A DNA stretch of 64,000 nucleotides from Metellina segmentata (taxonomy: Eukaryota > Arthropoda > Arachnida > Araneae > Tetragnathidae): NCBI GenBank assembly GCA_947359465.1, contig OX375881.1:121655967-121719966 (forward strand), read 5' to 3'. The notes below the pieces were generated by a model. That model had not been told where the DNA came from. It worked only from the letters and a program-made list of their open reading frames with translations, and did not search any database. Below are positions 43,464-56,111 of this stretch, piece by piece. The translations under genes and the position numbers were made by a program. Every line of letters begins with the position of its first letter. Within the stretch, counting starts at the first letter, position 1.

Positions 43464-44505
43464 GTTATATACAGTTAAAATATGTGAAAACTCGCCGATG
43501 TATCGGATGAAATGGTGAAATGACAGAAATGGTAGCGTAAAGGACAATATCTTTGGGTATCCCCACTACAATATATATTCTAACATCCTACAGCAAATAT
43601 GTACAGCAAAACTACATATATTTTGGGACAAGATGGGTTCGGCAGAGGTTAGCGAGCGTGTCCTCGCTCTCTCAGTTATCAAGGGTCTTTGGCATATTCC
43701 AGCCATCCAGACGACTTTCAACTGAAATCCAACTGTCGATAGAATTTTGAGTGTTCTCAAGGAGCTTAAGATTTAGAAGATCATAATCTCAGAGTAACGT
43801 CAGGTGATCACTTGAAAGGAGATTTATGATCTCCATTTAAGGAATTCTTGAATATGTCTGCTTTATGTCGGCTTGATCAGAGAAGACGCCTTTTGAGTGT
43901 TACATAGAACTCATATTTTCCCTAGTCCTCCATATCTTCAAAATCCTTACTTCACATCAGGTCTTTCAATCCATTTCTAATAGTATTGTATCTTTCTACT
44001 GTTGTAATGTATTATTCCATAGCACTGGTCTTATTTGCACCAATGAAATAAGGATTTCATTATCAATACTTTCTGCCTTTGTTGAAAAATAAAATTTAGG
44101 CCTTACGTGGTACGTGGATGGGATTGTGAGTGTAACATTAATGTTGAAACTACTTCAGGGCGGGAGGTATGTTGGAGCACACATATTCGAACGATATTAT
44201 TTTGATTCGTTTTGTTTCGCTTTGCCTGAATCGTTTGCACGTGTTTGTAGATGTACTCAGCGAATGACTTCGAATAAAATTAAACATGGTGACCGTTTCA
44301 CTCATCCATCCGGGCTACCGCGGCCCTGAATTCCCTCGAAACAGTATTCGAAAAACAATCCAACGGAAATCGCGCTTAGAACACGCTTAGGAAACCAGTA
44401 TGGGCGTAGAAATACAATACAAAAAACCCCATCTTCACAGAAAATGACACACGCAAACAGAGTATATAAAAATTAAAGCAATAAACATGCCATATCAAAT
44501 TATAC
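43464..44505. other. Non-coding stretch, nothing identified
   Basis: No gene or repeat recognised. Confidence 0.55.
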
Positions 44506-45137
44506 TCTATAACAAAAAAAAATTGTCGCACCAAGAAAGTGCAGAATCAGTGGTACCGGGTTCGATCCACTTGGAGCGGCGCTGACTGGAGACGTATAGT
44601 TTTTAGTGACGAGTCTCGTTTCCAACTGTGTCCTGACGACAACCGCAGACGTTTCTGGAGACGTCAAGGGCAGCGTGGTTATCCTGCCCTTACTATCGCA
44701 CGCCACACATGCCCACAATAGGGCGTTATGGTCTGGGGTGCCATCTCGTTTGTTACCCCTTTGGTAGTCATTTCTGGAACACTTATAGCACAGAAAAACG
44801 TAGACGATATTCTACGACCGGTTGATTACAGTTCCTTTTGCGATAGCTAGGTCTTCCGATCTCTCTCCCATAGATCAAATTTGGTACGGTAGGGGAACAA
44901 TTTGGAAAGAACGCAGGACACCACTCGGGAAATGTTTCTGTCCGTGCCCCGTCAGGTGACGCATCCATACCAGAGGTAGACCAACGCCTTGTTGATCTCC
45001 TCCCTTTGTAACGGTCAAACTCTGAAATAAATCATTCAATTGTTCTGAAATTTTTATCTTCGTTTTTCTATCTACGTTCATCACATCCACCCATTTGGAC
45101 AACTCTTTCTTGGTGCGTCGATTTGTTTTGTTATAGA
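44506..45137 (+). mobile_element. Internally deleted Tc1 element with both ends
   Basis: The left end starts TCTATAACAAAA and continues to CGCACCAAGAAAG. The right end, inverted, starts TCTATAACAAAACAAAT and also reaches CGCACCAAGAAAG. The element keeps the middle and 3' part of a transposase but has lost the N-terminal half, so it is only ~630 bp. The target TA cannot be placed with certainty. Confidence 0.82.
44539..45010 (+). pseudogene. Tc1 transposase catalytic-domain remnant
   Basis: The frame from 44539 reads WSGADWRRIVFSDESRFQL, with the first catalytic Asp. A stop at 44719-44721 is followed by the VWGAISF-type block. The region that should contain the second Asp block (QQDNARPH) is deleted near 44830. 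Shortly after come the SLP(I)DQIW-type region and the closing R-Q-V-T-H-P motif, then a stop near 45008. The family is the same as at 11420-12055. Not functional. Confidence 0.75.
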
Positions 45138-46559
45138 TTTGGCACTTTATGCAATAGAAGAGTCACCATTTGAATTAAAATGACCTTTAACGTCATATCA
45201 ATACAACGAAATGCATTAGAATCGCGTTAATTTTCATATCCTCATAGTTTGGTTTCCAAACCTTTCTCTCTCCGTGAATTGAGGTTAGGATTTATCTTCC
45301 TCGAACATCATTTATCCCATTTCTTTCATCGTTCTTCAGGACCCAATTCATGAGTCTGGAAGACCTCTCTCCTGCACTTTTAATCTCACGAAAGCAACGA
45401 AGTTAATGTCAAAAGTTGAAAGACAAAATGTTGAAAGACACACTTGGGAAAATTCTGATGACTTTCGAGACTGTATTGAAGATATTAGAGTGGATTCGAG
45501 AAAAGTTAAAAAGAAAGCATCTTTAAACGATAATAAACATATTTTCAATACATGGGATGAGGATATTACGTAATGATGGTCGATATTTATTTTTTTATTT
45601 ATTTAATATGGACGCGTTTAGCGACTTTTATGGTGAACTTAAAACTCGAACACTAGAAATGTTTTAAGCATTCTTATTTTATGACTTCGGAGAACATGGG
45701 GTTATGACCATTATTGCTTACTTATCTCTAAAAGCTAAATTATTTGCTTACTGCTTACAAAAGCTAAGTTATTCAGTTTGTAAAAATTTGATTATTCATT
45801 AAATCGCCTGGTAGCCGAGTGGAAAAAAGTGTCTTGGGTTATCAGGATCTGTTTCTAATATCGGTGTCTATACAAGGGCGCGTTAGATCACATGAAGCAA
45901 AAATTTATATTACTCTGACCAGTAGTTTGCACGAAATATCTCGTCCTTACAAATTTGACCCATTTTGCTAATGGCAAAATTTATCGTCATCAAGATGGTG
46001 TCAGTTTTTGTTATGATTACGCGATCAATCGCCCAGAAAGATCTGCTGATGCTTTGCTGTTAAGGAGATAACTCAACCATGAAGATGTGGTATTGGTTTC
46101 GCTAATGACAAGATAAATCGTCAAGACAACCAACAGGAGGTTTAATACAATAATCCGACTAAATAATTCCTGACAATTTTGCTAATAGCGAGATACTTGT
46201 CACGATATTGAAGATTTTTATTGTGTATTTTTATTTATTAATTTTATATATTGTTATACGTTTTTAGATATTAACGATTACGGGAACAAGATATGGCCAT
46301 TTTCTCTAAATGACCAATCTATTGTCCATCAAAATCTGCCCAATTTTGCTAATGATGTTACTTTTTGTTACCAAGATACTGCCCCGTTATTGATGATGGC
46401 GAGACCGCTATCTCCTCAGCTTTGCTAAAGATACTTCGACGAGACAACCACCAGGAGGATTGAAAACACAGAACGCATCAATCTGATTACTCTTCAGCAT
46501 CCTGATGGAATAAGGGCGAATAATAATCTTTGGAAAAAGGGAAAAGGCATAAGTTAAGG
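45138..46559. other. Non-coding stretch with tRNA-like and palindromic motifs
   Basis: GCCTGGTAGCCGAGTGG at ~45807 is a good box A of the tRNA-Ser/Leu type, but no matching box B follows; it is probably a decayed SINE head. From 45930 to 46450 several degenerate relatives of the GACGAGATATCTCGTC motif occur (near 45938, 46096, 46186 and 46430). Confidence 0.4.
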
Positions 46560-46625
46560 TATGTAGGTATTTATTTTACTCTACGCTTGAAAAACGCAAC
46601 GGGGTATTGGTTACGATACGAGATC
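46560..46625 (-). mobile_element. SINE 3'-end fragment
   Basis: GTAGGTATTTATTTTACTCT followed by CAACGGGGTATTGG matches the SINE 3' end. Confidence 0.6.
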
Positions 46626-47205
46626 AGCTAATAAAATATAAGAAGAATATGATTTTTTACCCTCGTTTATGCTTTTCTAAAATTCAATAAATCTGACTAA
46701 AAAATGTTTATCATTTTATCAAACCTATTAATAAAAGTGTCAAAATTGAATCATTGTATTAGAAAAACCTTGCAACAAATCATTTGCACTTTTGTCTTTG
46801 ATAGTTCTTTATTTTCCTGGAAGAATTGGGTCATTAAAGTCTTTACACATTAAGACAGAATAATTCGGCCATTATGCTTTTTTACCTCTTTAACGATGTG
46901 TTTCCAAGAACAAGCTAATGAAACATAATGGTTGTCGTAGATCAAAAAACAAATTAATACAACTTGAAAGTGTCTATGAATTATTTTTATTTTACTCGGG
47001 TACCTAACATTTTCGTATAACAAATTTTAATTTGTTTGAGGTTTAATGGAGTAATACTCTCCTTTATTTAGTTGTTTAATTTTCCGCACTCTGAAAATGG
47101 GACTGGTTTCTGTTTTAAATATCTCTATATCACATTTCTAAAACTCTACTCGAAACTTTTAATCTCATATTAAGACATTTTTGTTCGTCCGCTTAAAGTA
47201 TACAC
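46626..47205. other. Non-coding stretch, nothing identified
   Basis: AT-rich. Confidence 0.5.
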
Positions 47206-47209
47206 GCTA

Positions 47210-47430
47210 GTATTTTATAACCCTTCTCAGTGTGTGGGTATTAAAATACAAAGGAAGCTTTGCCAAACCAATTTAACTTGAAATATGAAACCCTGAATGG
47301 AACAGTTTGTTTGAAAAGGTTCTCTGAATAATATTTTACAACTCTTCAGACTGGATGTGTGTATTTGAATACAAAGGAAAGTGGAAGTTCTGCTAAATAA
47401 ATTCAACTCAAATGTGGATCCCTGAATGGG
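47210..47430. repeat. Diverged tandem duplication, ~135-bp unit
   Basis: Both units share AATACAAAGGAA, then a TTCAACT/TTTAACT block, and end in CCCTGAATGG (47291-47300 and 47420-47429). Confidence 0.65.
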
Positions 47431-47504
47431 TTGATATTCTAATTAACGTCATACTGGAACAACACAACGGGCTATTGACGACGGTCAGGGATCAATTCCT
47501 CAAG
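47431..47504 (-). mobile_element. SINE 3'-end fragment with target duplication
   Basis: Contains GGAACAACACAACGGGCTAT. It is flanked by GATCCCTGAATGG (47417-47429) and GATCCTTGAATGG (47505-47517), one mismatch apart. Confidence 0.75.
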
Positions 47505-47524
47505 GATCCTTGAATGGTGCATTT

Positions 47525-48036
47525 TTCTCTGAAAAGCCAAATACAAATAATTGGTTAAATCTTTTTTTATAATGCAATACCCATTTTTCGCCATGATGCA
47601 CTTAACACCGATGACGTCAATGGACATAAATTCAAATGGAATATTTTACTGGCACAGGAAAGAGAGACTCACTCAGAGTAAGTTAGATGAGTCGAAACTC
47701 AGGCGCTAACAACTCGGAGGTTGCTTCCACAGAGTAAAGTAGTAGAGGGAGTGATGGTGACCTTTTTATGTTCCCAGGATCATGTGACCAAAACTAGTGA
47801 CGTGGATTAGTTTTGTTTGCCGGTTGGCTAAGGGAATGAAACAAATTCTTTATGCTTAATTGAGAGCGTTTGGGGAAATATTTTAAGATCTTCAAATATT
47901 ACTAAATGTTCTACTTGTCTATTTCTTTTCTTGAAGTTCTATTCAATGCCACTATAAAGGTTATGGTTTATCGCACTGTTCATTTTTGATACTTGATGGG
48001 GCTTTCGTCAATCTCTAAATAAAAGATGTGATGTAT
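47525..48036. other. Non-coding stretch, nothing identified
   Basis: No motif. Confidence 0.5.
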
Positions 48037-48240
48037 GGTAGGTACTTTAATTAACATAACACTGGAGCAACACAACGGGCTATTGGTAATCGTCCGAGAT
48101 TAAACCCTAAGGGTAAGATCCGAGAATGACACCACTTAATTAATTTTGAGACGGTCAGATGACGAGGACTACCTGAGTTGGCATCCCACTCTCTAAGCGT
48201 CCACGCAAAGCCAACGTGTAAAAAATCCGAGAAAAACATC
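48037..48240 (-). mobile_element. SINE, 5'-truncated
   Basis: The 3' end is GGTAGGTACTTTAATTAACA on the plus strand, followed by the body with GGTCAGATGACGAGG. The head is missing. Confidence 0.82.
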
Positions 48241-48951
48241 CTAATTTTAGACCACGATGAGATGACGATAACATCACTTCATCTGCCACTCCTTTATGGT
48301 ACAATAAATTGATGATTGTTATTATAAGGGACCCTCTGGTACTTCTCGGAGGAGAAAAATGACAGAAATTGTCATACCTCATAAACTGATGTAATATTAT
48401 AAATTTTTAAGATACCTGTTTAATTTTTTAATATTATACTTATTAAGTTTTCAGTGATATTTCAACTGAAAAAATTACATTTTTATGTTTTATCTCTATA
48501 TTTTAAACAACTCAAAACCCAAAATTTGGTAATAGTGCCATGCGTAGGTACACTTTTACAAACAAGTACTGTACATGGAATTTTTATGTTGTGTTAAGAG
48601 TTTGCAAATCCTTTAAATGATACTAGTAAACTCAAATCAAATTAATTTCAAATTTATTTTGTAATTTGGAGCTCGTTTATTTTATACGACTATAAAATAT
48701 GTCTTTTTTATCTATTAAAAAGGTTCTAAATTTTTTTAAAGTTTTATGTTTCATTAAAATGTGAGGCTAATTGTATCAATATGATACAATTGGAATAGTA
48801 TGCAAAATTTCAAGCTTGTAAATTGAGTACAATTTGAGAAATATGTTCCTGTGTGTAAAAATCACATTTTGAGAAAATATCAATTAAACATTTGGAAAGC
48901 AAATAACTTACTTAAGAAACAATCGGCAACTAACTTACTTACAAAACTGTT

Positions 48952-48990
<39 letters not shown>

Positions 48991-50150
48991 TTTACCAAAA
49001 ATAATATAAAAAGTAACTTATAAAAGTAGTTTAAAGAAATAAATTACAACGTTTATAAATTTTGACATATGTGAAAGTGGGCTTGGCTATTTTGTTTACT
49101 TTGCTTTTTGGCTTTTTTAAGTCCTTTTAATCATTAAAACCAAAACACCCATATGATCACTAGAATCATAAAATTAAAAGTAAAATTAAAAATTAAAAAA
49201 TATTTTTTTTTAATCCTTCGAGATAAATTATACTTCTATATTGATCTATATACTCTTCCATTATCGTATTCCAGAATTTTCCAGAACAATATTTGTTGAA
49301 AGTGCCTACAGTACAGTTATCAAAAGTTCATCACATTAATTGCAATTAAAGATAATCCAGATAGTCTTACTTTCGCGGTCATTCCAAACTCGGAACGCGC
49401 GAAGTATCTTCATTCACCGAGATTCCAAAAAGCAATGCCATCTTCTAACAAGCCGAGAATTTTCCAGACGAGAAATATGAGAGATGTTGTTTTGACAGCA
49501 CACGTAATACTTGTCAATAAAACCCCTCTAAAGTTGGAAAAAGAAAGGTTAAAATACATTGCATTGGGCGTTTCCTTTTGAAATACTAGCCTCCTGGCGA
49601 AGTGACGGATTCTGTAAACATTGCATTACACTTGACATTTACCATTCTATCCGATGCTTCCGGGCCCGCCGAAAGGGTGGGGGTTAGAAGGCCTGTAAAC
49701 CACACTGAGGTTATTAAATTGCGTTTTCCTTGTAGTGAGGTACCCGCTGCGATTTAGTGAGACAAGTGAAAATATGTCGTGGAAAGAAAATATGACGCAA
49801 AAAGAAAATTGATTGTCGGGCCCAGGAAATGCTAAAAAAGAAGTTGAAGTGCCTGGAGTGGTTCTTGGAAGAGAATTGTTGTCATTTCAATCAAAGAAAG
49901 TATCATTCTAATGAGTGATATGACTGTTGCGGTAACAGAAGGTGGTAATTGCACCACGTCAGTAAAATTATACACTGAAGAAACACCGATTTGTTATGAG
50001 ATTGTAATCCTTGTGTACAACCTTCCCAGAGCGCAGAAGTGGGTATACATCAGATTTATTTTTAGCCCGTCAATGAGATATAAATATTCAGTGCTAAAGG
50101 CTTTTCGATGACCAACTGCACAATACCTGACATCTAGATTAAAGACACTC
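48241..50150. other. Non-coding stretch with one microsatellite
   Basis: (TA)n at 48953-48988. The rest is AT-rich, without assigned features; a 66-codon frame at 49911 shows no motif. Confidence 0.5.
48953..48988. repeat. (TA)n microsatellite
   Basis: Perfect TA tract. Confidence 0.95.
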
Positions 50151-50153
50151 TTA

Positions 50154-50458
50154 CTTGGTAGGTAGATGAATTGAAGTCACATTGTAGAAACACAAAAGGC
50201 GTTTGCGATGATCCGGGACCAATACTGATATTAAAGAGCCGTAGACAACTCATCGCCAATATGACACACGATCAGATGATGAGGTCAACACCTGAGCCGG
50301 CGTCCCACCCTCCAAACTTTCACACCACCCAAACGTTAGAACTTGTGACCACGACGTATTTAACGTGAACTAGCCTTTATGTACCGATGGTCTTCAATTG
50401 CATTGAGTTTCAAACTCGCAATCGTCCGGTTACGAAACTTCTAACTCTTACTTTGATG
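50154..50458 (-). mobile_element. SINE, head type 2, head-to-head with the next copy
   Basis: Body landmark GATCAGATGATGAGGTCAAC on the plus strand. The head near 50400-50458 is diverged (AACTCGCAATCGTCCGG). Confidence 0.82.
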
Positions 50459-50461
50459 CGG

Positions 50462-50757
50462 GGAGCCCGGTTTGAAAAGTACCGAATTACCAACCGGAGG
50501 TTTGCGAGTTCGAATCCAACCAATGACCGTCGTGTATAAAAGGAGTTGGTTCACGTTATATTTTTCTTGGCCTCAAATGTCCTGACGTTGGTGTAGAAGT
50601 TTGGAGAGAGGGGTGCCAGCTCAGTTTTTGCTTCGTTATCTGAGAGTGGCTGAAAATTAGTTGGAGTTTTCAGCGGATCTTTCCTTTTTGGATTGACCCC
50701 GAACCATCGCCAATGACCCGCTGTGCTGCTCTAGTGTGACGCTAATTAAATACCTAC
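50462..50757 (+). mobile_element. SINE, head type 2, opposite orientation
   Basis: The head contains CAACCGGAGGTTTGCGAGTT, with box B GAGTTCGAATCCAACC. The body and 3' end (GACGCTAATTAAATACCTAC) are complete. Confidence 0.87.
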
Positions 50758-50759
50758 AA

Positions 50760-51690
50760 AACTTTCAAAGTTAGGACATTTTGAAATATATAGATAGTAT
50801 AAACGTTCTCACAAATACGGAGTAGTTAACAACTGAAATGAATATTTTGTGTCAACAGAAATGATGGGTGGAACGTCAATACTGTTGCCTTTAGCTGTAA
50901 TATATGCGTTATTCATGGTAACGAATTGTGCTGGGGAAGACGGATTATATTTCCGTTTGTGTGTGTGTGTGGATTTAATAGACATGCTAAACACAATTGC
51001 ATTTTTTATAAACAAAGTTGTTATATAGAGGATGACTTTTCTAATGTAGATATTATAATTTAAATACAGTACAAAGTCCCAAATCTGAAAGTCCATAAAC
51101 TGGAATTGTCTAAAATCCGGATGTTTTGCTAACCAGCGTTTTTTTTTTTTGCTTCACTTTTTTCCATCTTTCCGACAATTTTTTAAGAACAAGGCGTTAA
51201 ACCAGCATCTAATTGATGAAACATGGCTACTATTATTAATTTTGAAAAGAGGTAATGTAGTGGAAGTATTGTGTCGTTGTGTCTAGCGGTGTAAGAGTTG
51301 GTGATTTTTATTGCATACCTCTGTAAAGCTTGGTAGCAAAGACCATGTTACAGGTTTGTAATGACAGTGCATGAAAGGTATTTCGTGGTACTATCAACAA
51401 TTTTTCCGTATTGTGTACAAGTCATACGTACCTTAACCCTCCTTTTCACTCAAGGAGGTAACTTGTATAGAGAAAACTATCGACGGGATCTTGTTAGACG
51501 ATATATCTCGTCGCTAGCACAATTGGTCGGATAGTTATGGACGAGATCTATCGTAGAAACCACTTGGAGTGTTAATTTACAATACTGGGTTTCAAAAATG
51601 CAACACCATGTTAGAAAATGCATACTAAATACATATTTATTACACAGCTAACATAAGGGATAAGGTGAAATTATTGAAATTGCAATTCCG
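50760..51690. other. Non-coding stretch
   Basis: A short (GT)n lies near 50959. GACGATATATCTCGTC at 51497-51512 is a member of the dispersed palindromic motif. Confidence 0.5.
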
Positions 51691-51694
51691 TTCA

Positions 51695-51990
51695 ACGTAC
51701 GAAAGACGAAGCAGTCAGTGTATTTTGTGTAGCCAGCAGGCAAGAAGTACTTCCACACGTCTCAGCATTGGAAGAAAGAGGCTTCGAAGCATGTCAGTAA
51801 ATGCTGTTGCCTCACTTTACAAATATAATTTGTTGTAGCCTCAGGTGGTCTGTGATGTGTCAGTTGTTGAATGATCATTGCCCAAGGGTGTTCGATGGGG
51901 AATAGATTTGGATGGGAAGAAGCGAAGTCTGGCACACATTGAGCAATGGCACGGGAGGTCGCGCGTTGTCCTGTTGAAAAATGGCCATGG
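51695..51990 (-). pseudogene. Heavily decayed Tc1 transposase fragment
   Basis: The minus strand reads MAIFQQDNARP near 51985-51955, the second catalytic Asp block. After a frameshift, NLFPIEHPWAMI (near 51915-51880) carries the Glu. The rest is broken. No termini were found. The assignment rests on these two blocks in the correct order and at roughly the right distance. Confidence 0.65.
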
Positions 51991-51994
51991 GAAA

Positions 51995-54165
51995 TATTTT
52001 AAAAGATTAAATTGTAAGCCCTAGACGTGTGTACTTTCTGAAAGTATAACATTTTTGCTACTTACTCTAAAACAACCTAAATGCAATTGGTCTTTGGCTA
52101 AATTATTTAATTGATGTCTAAAAGCCTCACTAACTGAAGTATGTGGTGCTATCTCATAAAGGTGCCGTCTCATAAAAATTATTGCATCAACCAAGTTTGC
52201 ATCCATGCAACCTAAATTGCCTATTTTACGACGCGAATGCCTTATACAGGTGTAGCGTTTTTGCCACTACAGTAATACAGTGAATTTGGACTCAGCTGGA
52301 TACCTTTGCAAGTTTTTGATTACAGCTTGAAAAGTATCTATTTACAATCTTTGCACTCAACCATCAATGAATGAATATTCATAAAGAAATAGCAAGTTTT
52401 GAACTACTGTTCGTTTGCTTTTTTTGTACCCCGGTGTTAAACTTCACCGTATAACTGTCTAAACGAGAGCTCCTCTTTCCGCAGTGGCTTCTTTCTCTCG
52501 TATCCCTTTTCGTGTTTCGGGGGAGTATGCCTCAATCTTGGAATGCTCCACAACTGCGCTTGGAATCGTTAGAAAATGACGTGTGTGACAGGCAGGTGCA
52601 AAAAGTCGGATTCACATGCTGACTCTCCGAGAGATTTAATGCATTTCAGGCCTGAGTTATTACAGAACTGTTGTAACACATGTTGTCTTTGGGTACCGTC
52701 TGCTCCCCTCCCTTGGAATGCCCACGATGATCCATGTGTTGAAATCGTTTTTTTTTTCAGACGTCACACAGGTCAAATTACAACCTGGGTCCAAATTCGA
52801 TAACTCGCACCTTTTCATGTTTATGTTTGATTAGGAAGAAAGTACTCGCATACAAGCGAATCAATACCCAGGCTTGAATGAAATAAGCCTGCTCTTAAAC
52901 AAGCGATAAAATTAATTGAATTATAAATTTAAAATTAATAGTGTCGCAAATCTTCCGAAGGTCTTGTACTGTCTAATCTTAATGATATTCGTTTGCGAAA
53001 TCATACACGCAAGTTTTCATCGATAGTTTTTTATTAAGGAATCAACTGAAACCAATACAAACAGTAGGAAAAACGTTTTTATTGATTTTGTGTGCCTATG
53101 TTCATCTTGAAATGAAAGAAAACAACATAGGGTTTCATTACCATTTCTACCACAAACAATATTGTTTTTAAATACTATAACTACTGGATTCAGGAAAGAG
53201 GACATGCAGTTTTATTCCATTTGACCCATTAAATTAATTAAAATTAAAGCTTATACTAGGATATATTTCCTTCGAAATTATCCTTTAGAAAACAATTAAT
53301 AGTCTATTGTGTAGCTCCATTATGAATTTAATTAAAATACCCAATACCTTAAGAAAACCATTAATGTTCCATTATTCACTAAGATAATATGTGAATAACA
53401 AATGGTGTTCTCTTTTGAACTATACAGATTGCGTGGAAATTAATCATTTCCATAGTATTTAAAAAAGGCGTAGTGGTGTTTGTTAAACAATCTAATGTAT
53501 CTTATACATTACTTATTATTCATCTTCATACTGCTTCTGTGCGTAGTCAATACTATACTGTCCTAAAGCAAATTGCTCTACACAATACGACATTGTTCGT
53601 TTTTCTCTCTCTCTATGTTTGTGTGTTCTCTCTACTCTCTATTTCACCTCTCTCTGTCTCACTCTCTCTTCTATTTCTCTCTCTCTCTCTCATCTTGTTA
53701 TTGAAAGTAGTAAAATATTAATAAAAAAAACTTTGTGAAGCGTGTGGGGTTTAATATATATAATATTGTTACTTGAAATAGTATGGTAAATATACTTGAA
53801 TAATGGCAAAAATAGTTCATTCTGGAGCATGTAAGGTTCTTAGTTACTATTATTTCCCTGTTGGGAACTATTTGAAATGTTTTTAAGATATAAATCATTT
53901 TCAGTATCAATAAATCAAAATATCCATTGAAACAAAAGCCACTTGAAAACATTCAGTTACTTCTGTTTGGTTGCATTTAACTGAGTGAGAGGTTTGCATG
54001 AAATTATTTTTCCCTTCCTTGTCCCATATCTCTTTAAGAGTCATAAATAATAAATTTGATTAGTCGGTTGGGAAGATTGTTATCCATTGGAAATAAATCA
54101 CCATTTGTCATAAATAGTTTTGAAGTTCTGGATTTTTGTTGTGACTTTGGTATAATAAAGAACAA
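51995..54165. other. Non-coding stretch with a CT-rich tract
   Basis: Nothing assigned apart from the CT-rich tract at 53597-53697. Confidence 0.5.
53597..53697. repeat. (CT)n-rich imperfect microsatellite
   Basis: CTCTCTCT runs interrupted by TATTT and TGTGTG. It keeps a spurious low-complexity frame open. Confidence 0.9.
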
Positions 54166-55784
54166 TCTATATAAATAAGAATGAAGTGTTTGTTTGTACA
54201 TTCAATATTTTCGACCCATTTCAAGTTTTCTATCCGTTTTGGACCCTTCTGATGCCGAATCCGCCTTTTTCTCGTTTGGTGTCTGTCTGTATGTTGTCCC
54301 CTATACACGTCCACGCGGTTTAAGATATTTTCATGAAAATTTGCATACAGTGAGTACTTATCTTCATTTAGTGAGTGGCATTGGTTGCGAAAGTCTGTCT
54401 GTCCGTCTTTCTGTTCTATGCTCGATTTTGTGTTTGTGTGTTTGTGTAGACATCACATGAATTGTATTCCAGATATTTGATTGCATTGTATTTTATTTTA
54501 TACATTACCTATTACTTTCGTGAATGCAATACTAAACATTTCTTTATTGTTATATTTAGTTGAGTTTCATGCTAAAACACCTGAGTAATTTTACTTAAAT
54601 CAACCATAATTTGGTAGTTTTGGAAAAATTGGAATGTCTATTGAATATTACGATTACTTCGATTGCTTTACCAGTACTGCTAAAAAAGTAATTATTCTTC
54701 AATTTTTTTTTTTTTTAATGGAATTTCATATCTGATACTTCATTTATTTCGAGTCTTATTTTTATTCTTTGCGCAATGAAAACGATTTCCGAATATTTAA
54801 ACAGACGATATTTTTCAATGAAACGAGAATGAACAAGATCGTGCGAGCAGTGATATTTTTTCTGGTTCTTTCGCTCTGAATTAATTTCACATTTATAAAT
54901 TGTGTACACTTTTAGTTGTAAGTTGTGGCAACTGTGCGAGATCAAGAGATAAAATTGAATCACAAATTAATATCTTTAGAACAATTTTTTGCGACATCTT
55001 TTATTTTGTTTTACTTCGCTGTTTCCCGTTTTAAATATTTATTATTTTAAGAAATGTGTTTTCCTTCTCATCACACGCAACAGCACCACAAAGTATTAGA
55101 CTTAAAAATGTTAGGTAAGTCAGTATAAATGTTCAGTAAATTTTAAGTGTAGTTATGCCATTATTGAAAGAATAATGCCGTTATTTAAAGAATAATGCCG
55201 TTATTTAACGAATAATGCCGTTATTTAAAGAATAATGCCGTTATTTAAAGAATAATGCCGTTATTGAAAGAATAATAATTTTTATTAATCCAAACTGGAA
55301 CTTTTTCCAACATTAAAAAATTCGTTGCAATAATGACAGGAGAAGATTGCAAAATTTCACAATGTCGCATACCGGAGGCAAGAGTGCCACAAGTAAAAAA
55401 ATATTGTTTTGTTGACTATGAGTGCGAGAGCACTCGCCGTAAATCATAATTTTAATTAATTGAGTTGAACATGAAAATAACTTAAGAAAGGGAATTCCAA
55501 ATCTTCCTATAAATCGTCTTTTACAGTAGTAACCTTAGTATCACCTTTCGTCATTTTGTAGCTTTGTCATACAGCAATTGTTTGATGTATGTGAAATGTA
55601 TTACATGAATGGATATGCATGTGTAGGATTTGTGTCCAAAGTAAGTTGTAGAAAATATAAAGATGGCGAAAGATGTTAAAATAAATTTTTATTCTACAAA
55701 AAACGTAAGTCATTATATATTTTGATTATCTCTTCAATCTAGAGTAAACCAATTCAAACCGAGTAAGGTCGGGTATTTTGCTAG
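54166..55784 (+). mobile_element. Non-autonomous Helitron, complete
   Basis: The 5' end TCTATATAAATAAGAATG (54166) is preceded by A. The 3' end CTAG (55781-55784) is followed by T. A hairpin, CCGA-GTAAGG-TCGG (55759-55772), sits 8 bases before CTAG, the classical arrangement. There is no Rep/helicase coding. The interior contains a 20-bp minisatellite. It is unrelated in sequence to the Helitron at 4627-6162. Confidence 0.88.
55150..55275 (+). repeat. 20-bp minisatellite, ~6 units, inside the Helitron
   Basis: Units of AATAATGCCGTTATTTAAAG, with GAAAG or AACG variants. Each contains the near-palindrome AATAATGCCGTTATT. Confidence 0.95.
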
Positions 55785-56111
55785 TACACAATAAGTATAG
55801 AAATAAAACACGGGATAAGGGTTTTAATTTTGAGAAAACCGTTCGTGATAGGATAGCCTCCATTCTATAGAAATAATATTTAAGACAGAGGCTGAAATGA
55901 ACTAAAGGTTTCTGTTCCCTCAAAGTGGCTGAAAAAATTAAAGAGACACATTTTTAGTCACTTTTCAAATTTGTGAATGCACCCACTCTTATTAAGCGAA
56001 ATGCTGCAAGGATCTTTTTAAAAAATTGAGAAAATAAGGGGATCTGGTTGATAATCAGACTCCGGTGGTTTACAGCTTTCAAAGAACTCACTGTGACTGA
56101 GTGGGGTTAAA

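Noticed and set aside
45807..45880. Possible tRNA-Ser/Leu gene
   Set aside because: A good box-A-like GGTAGCCGAGTGG is present but there is no box B, acceptor stem or variable arm; likely a decayed SINE head.
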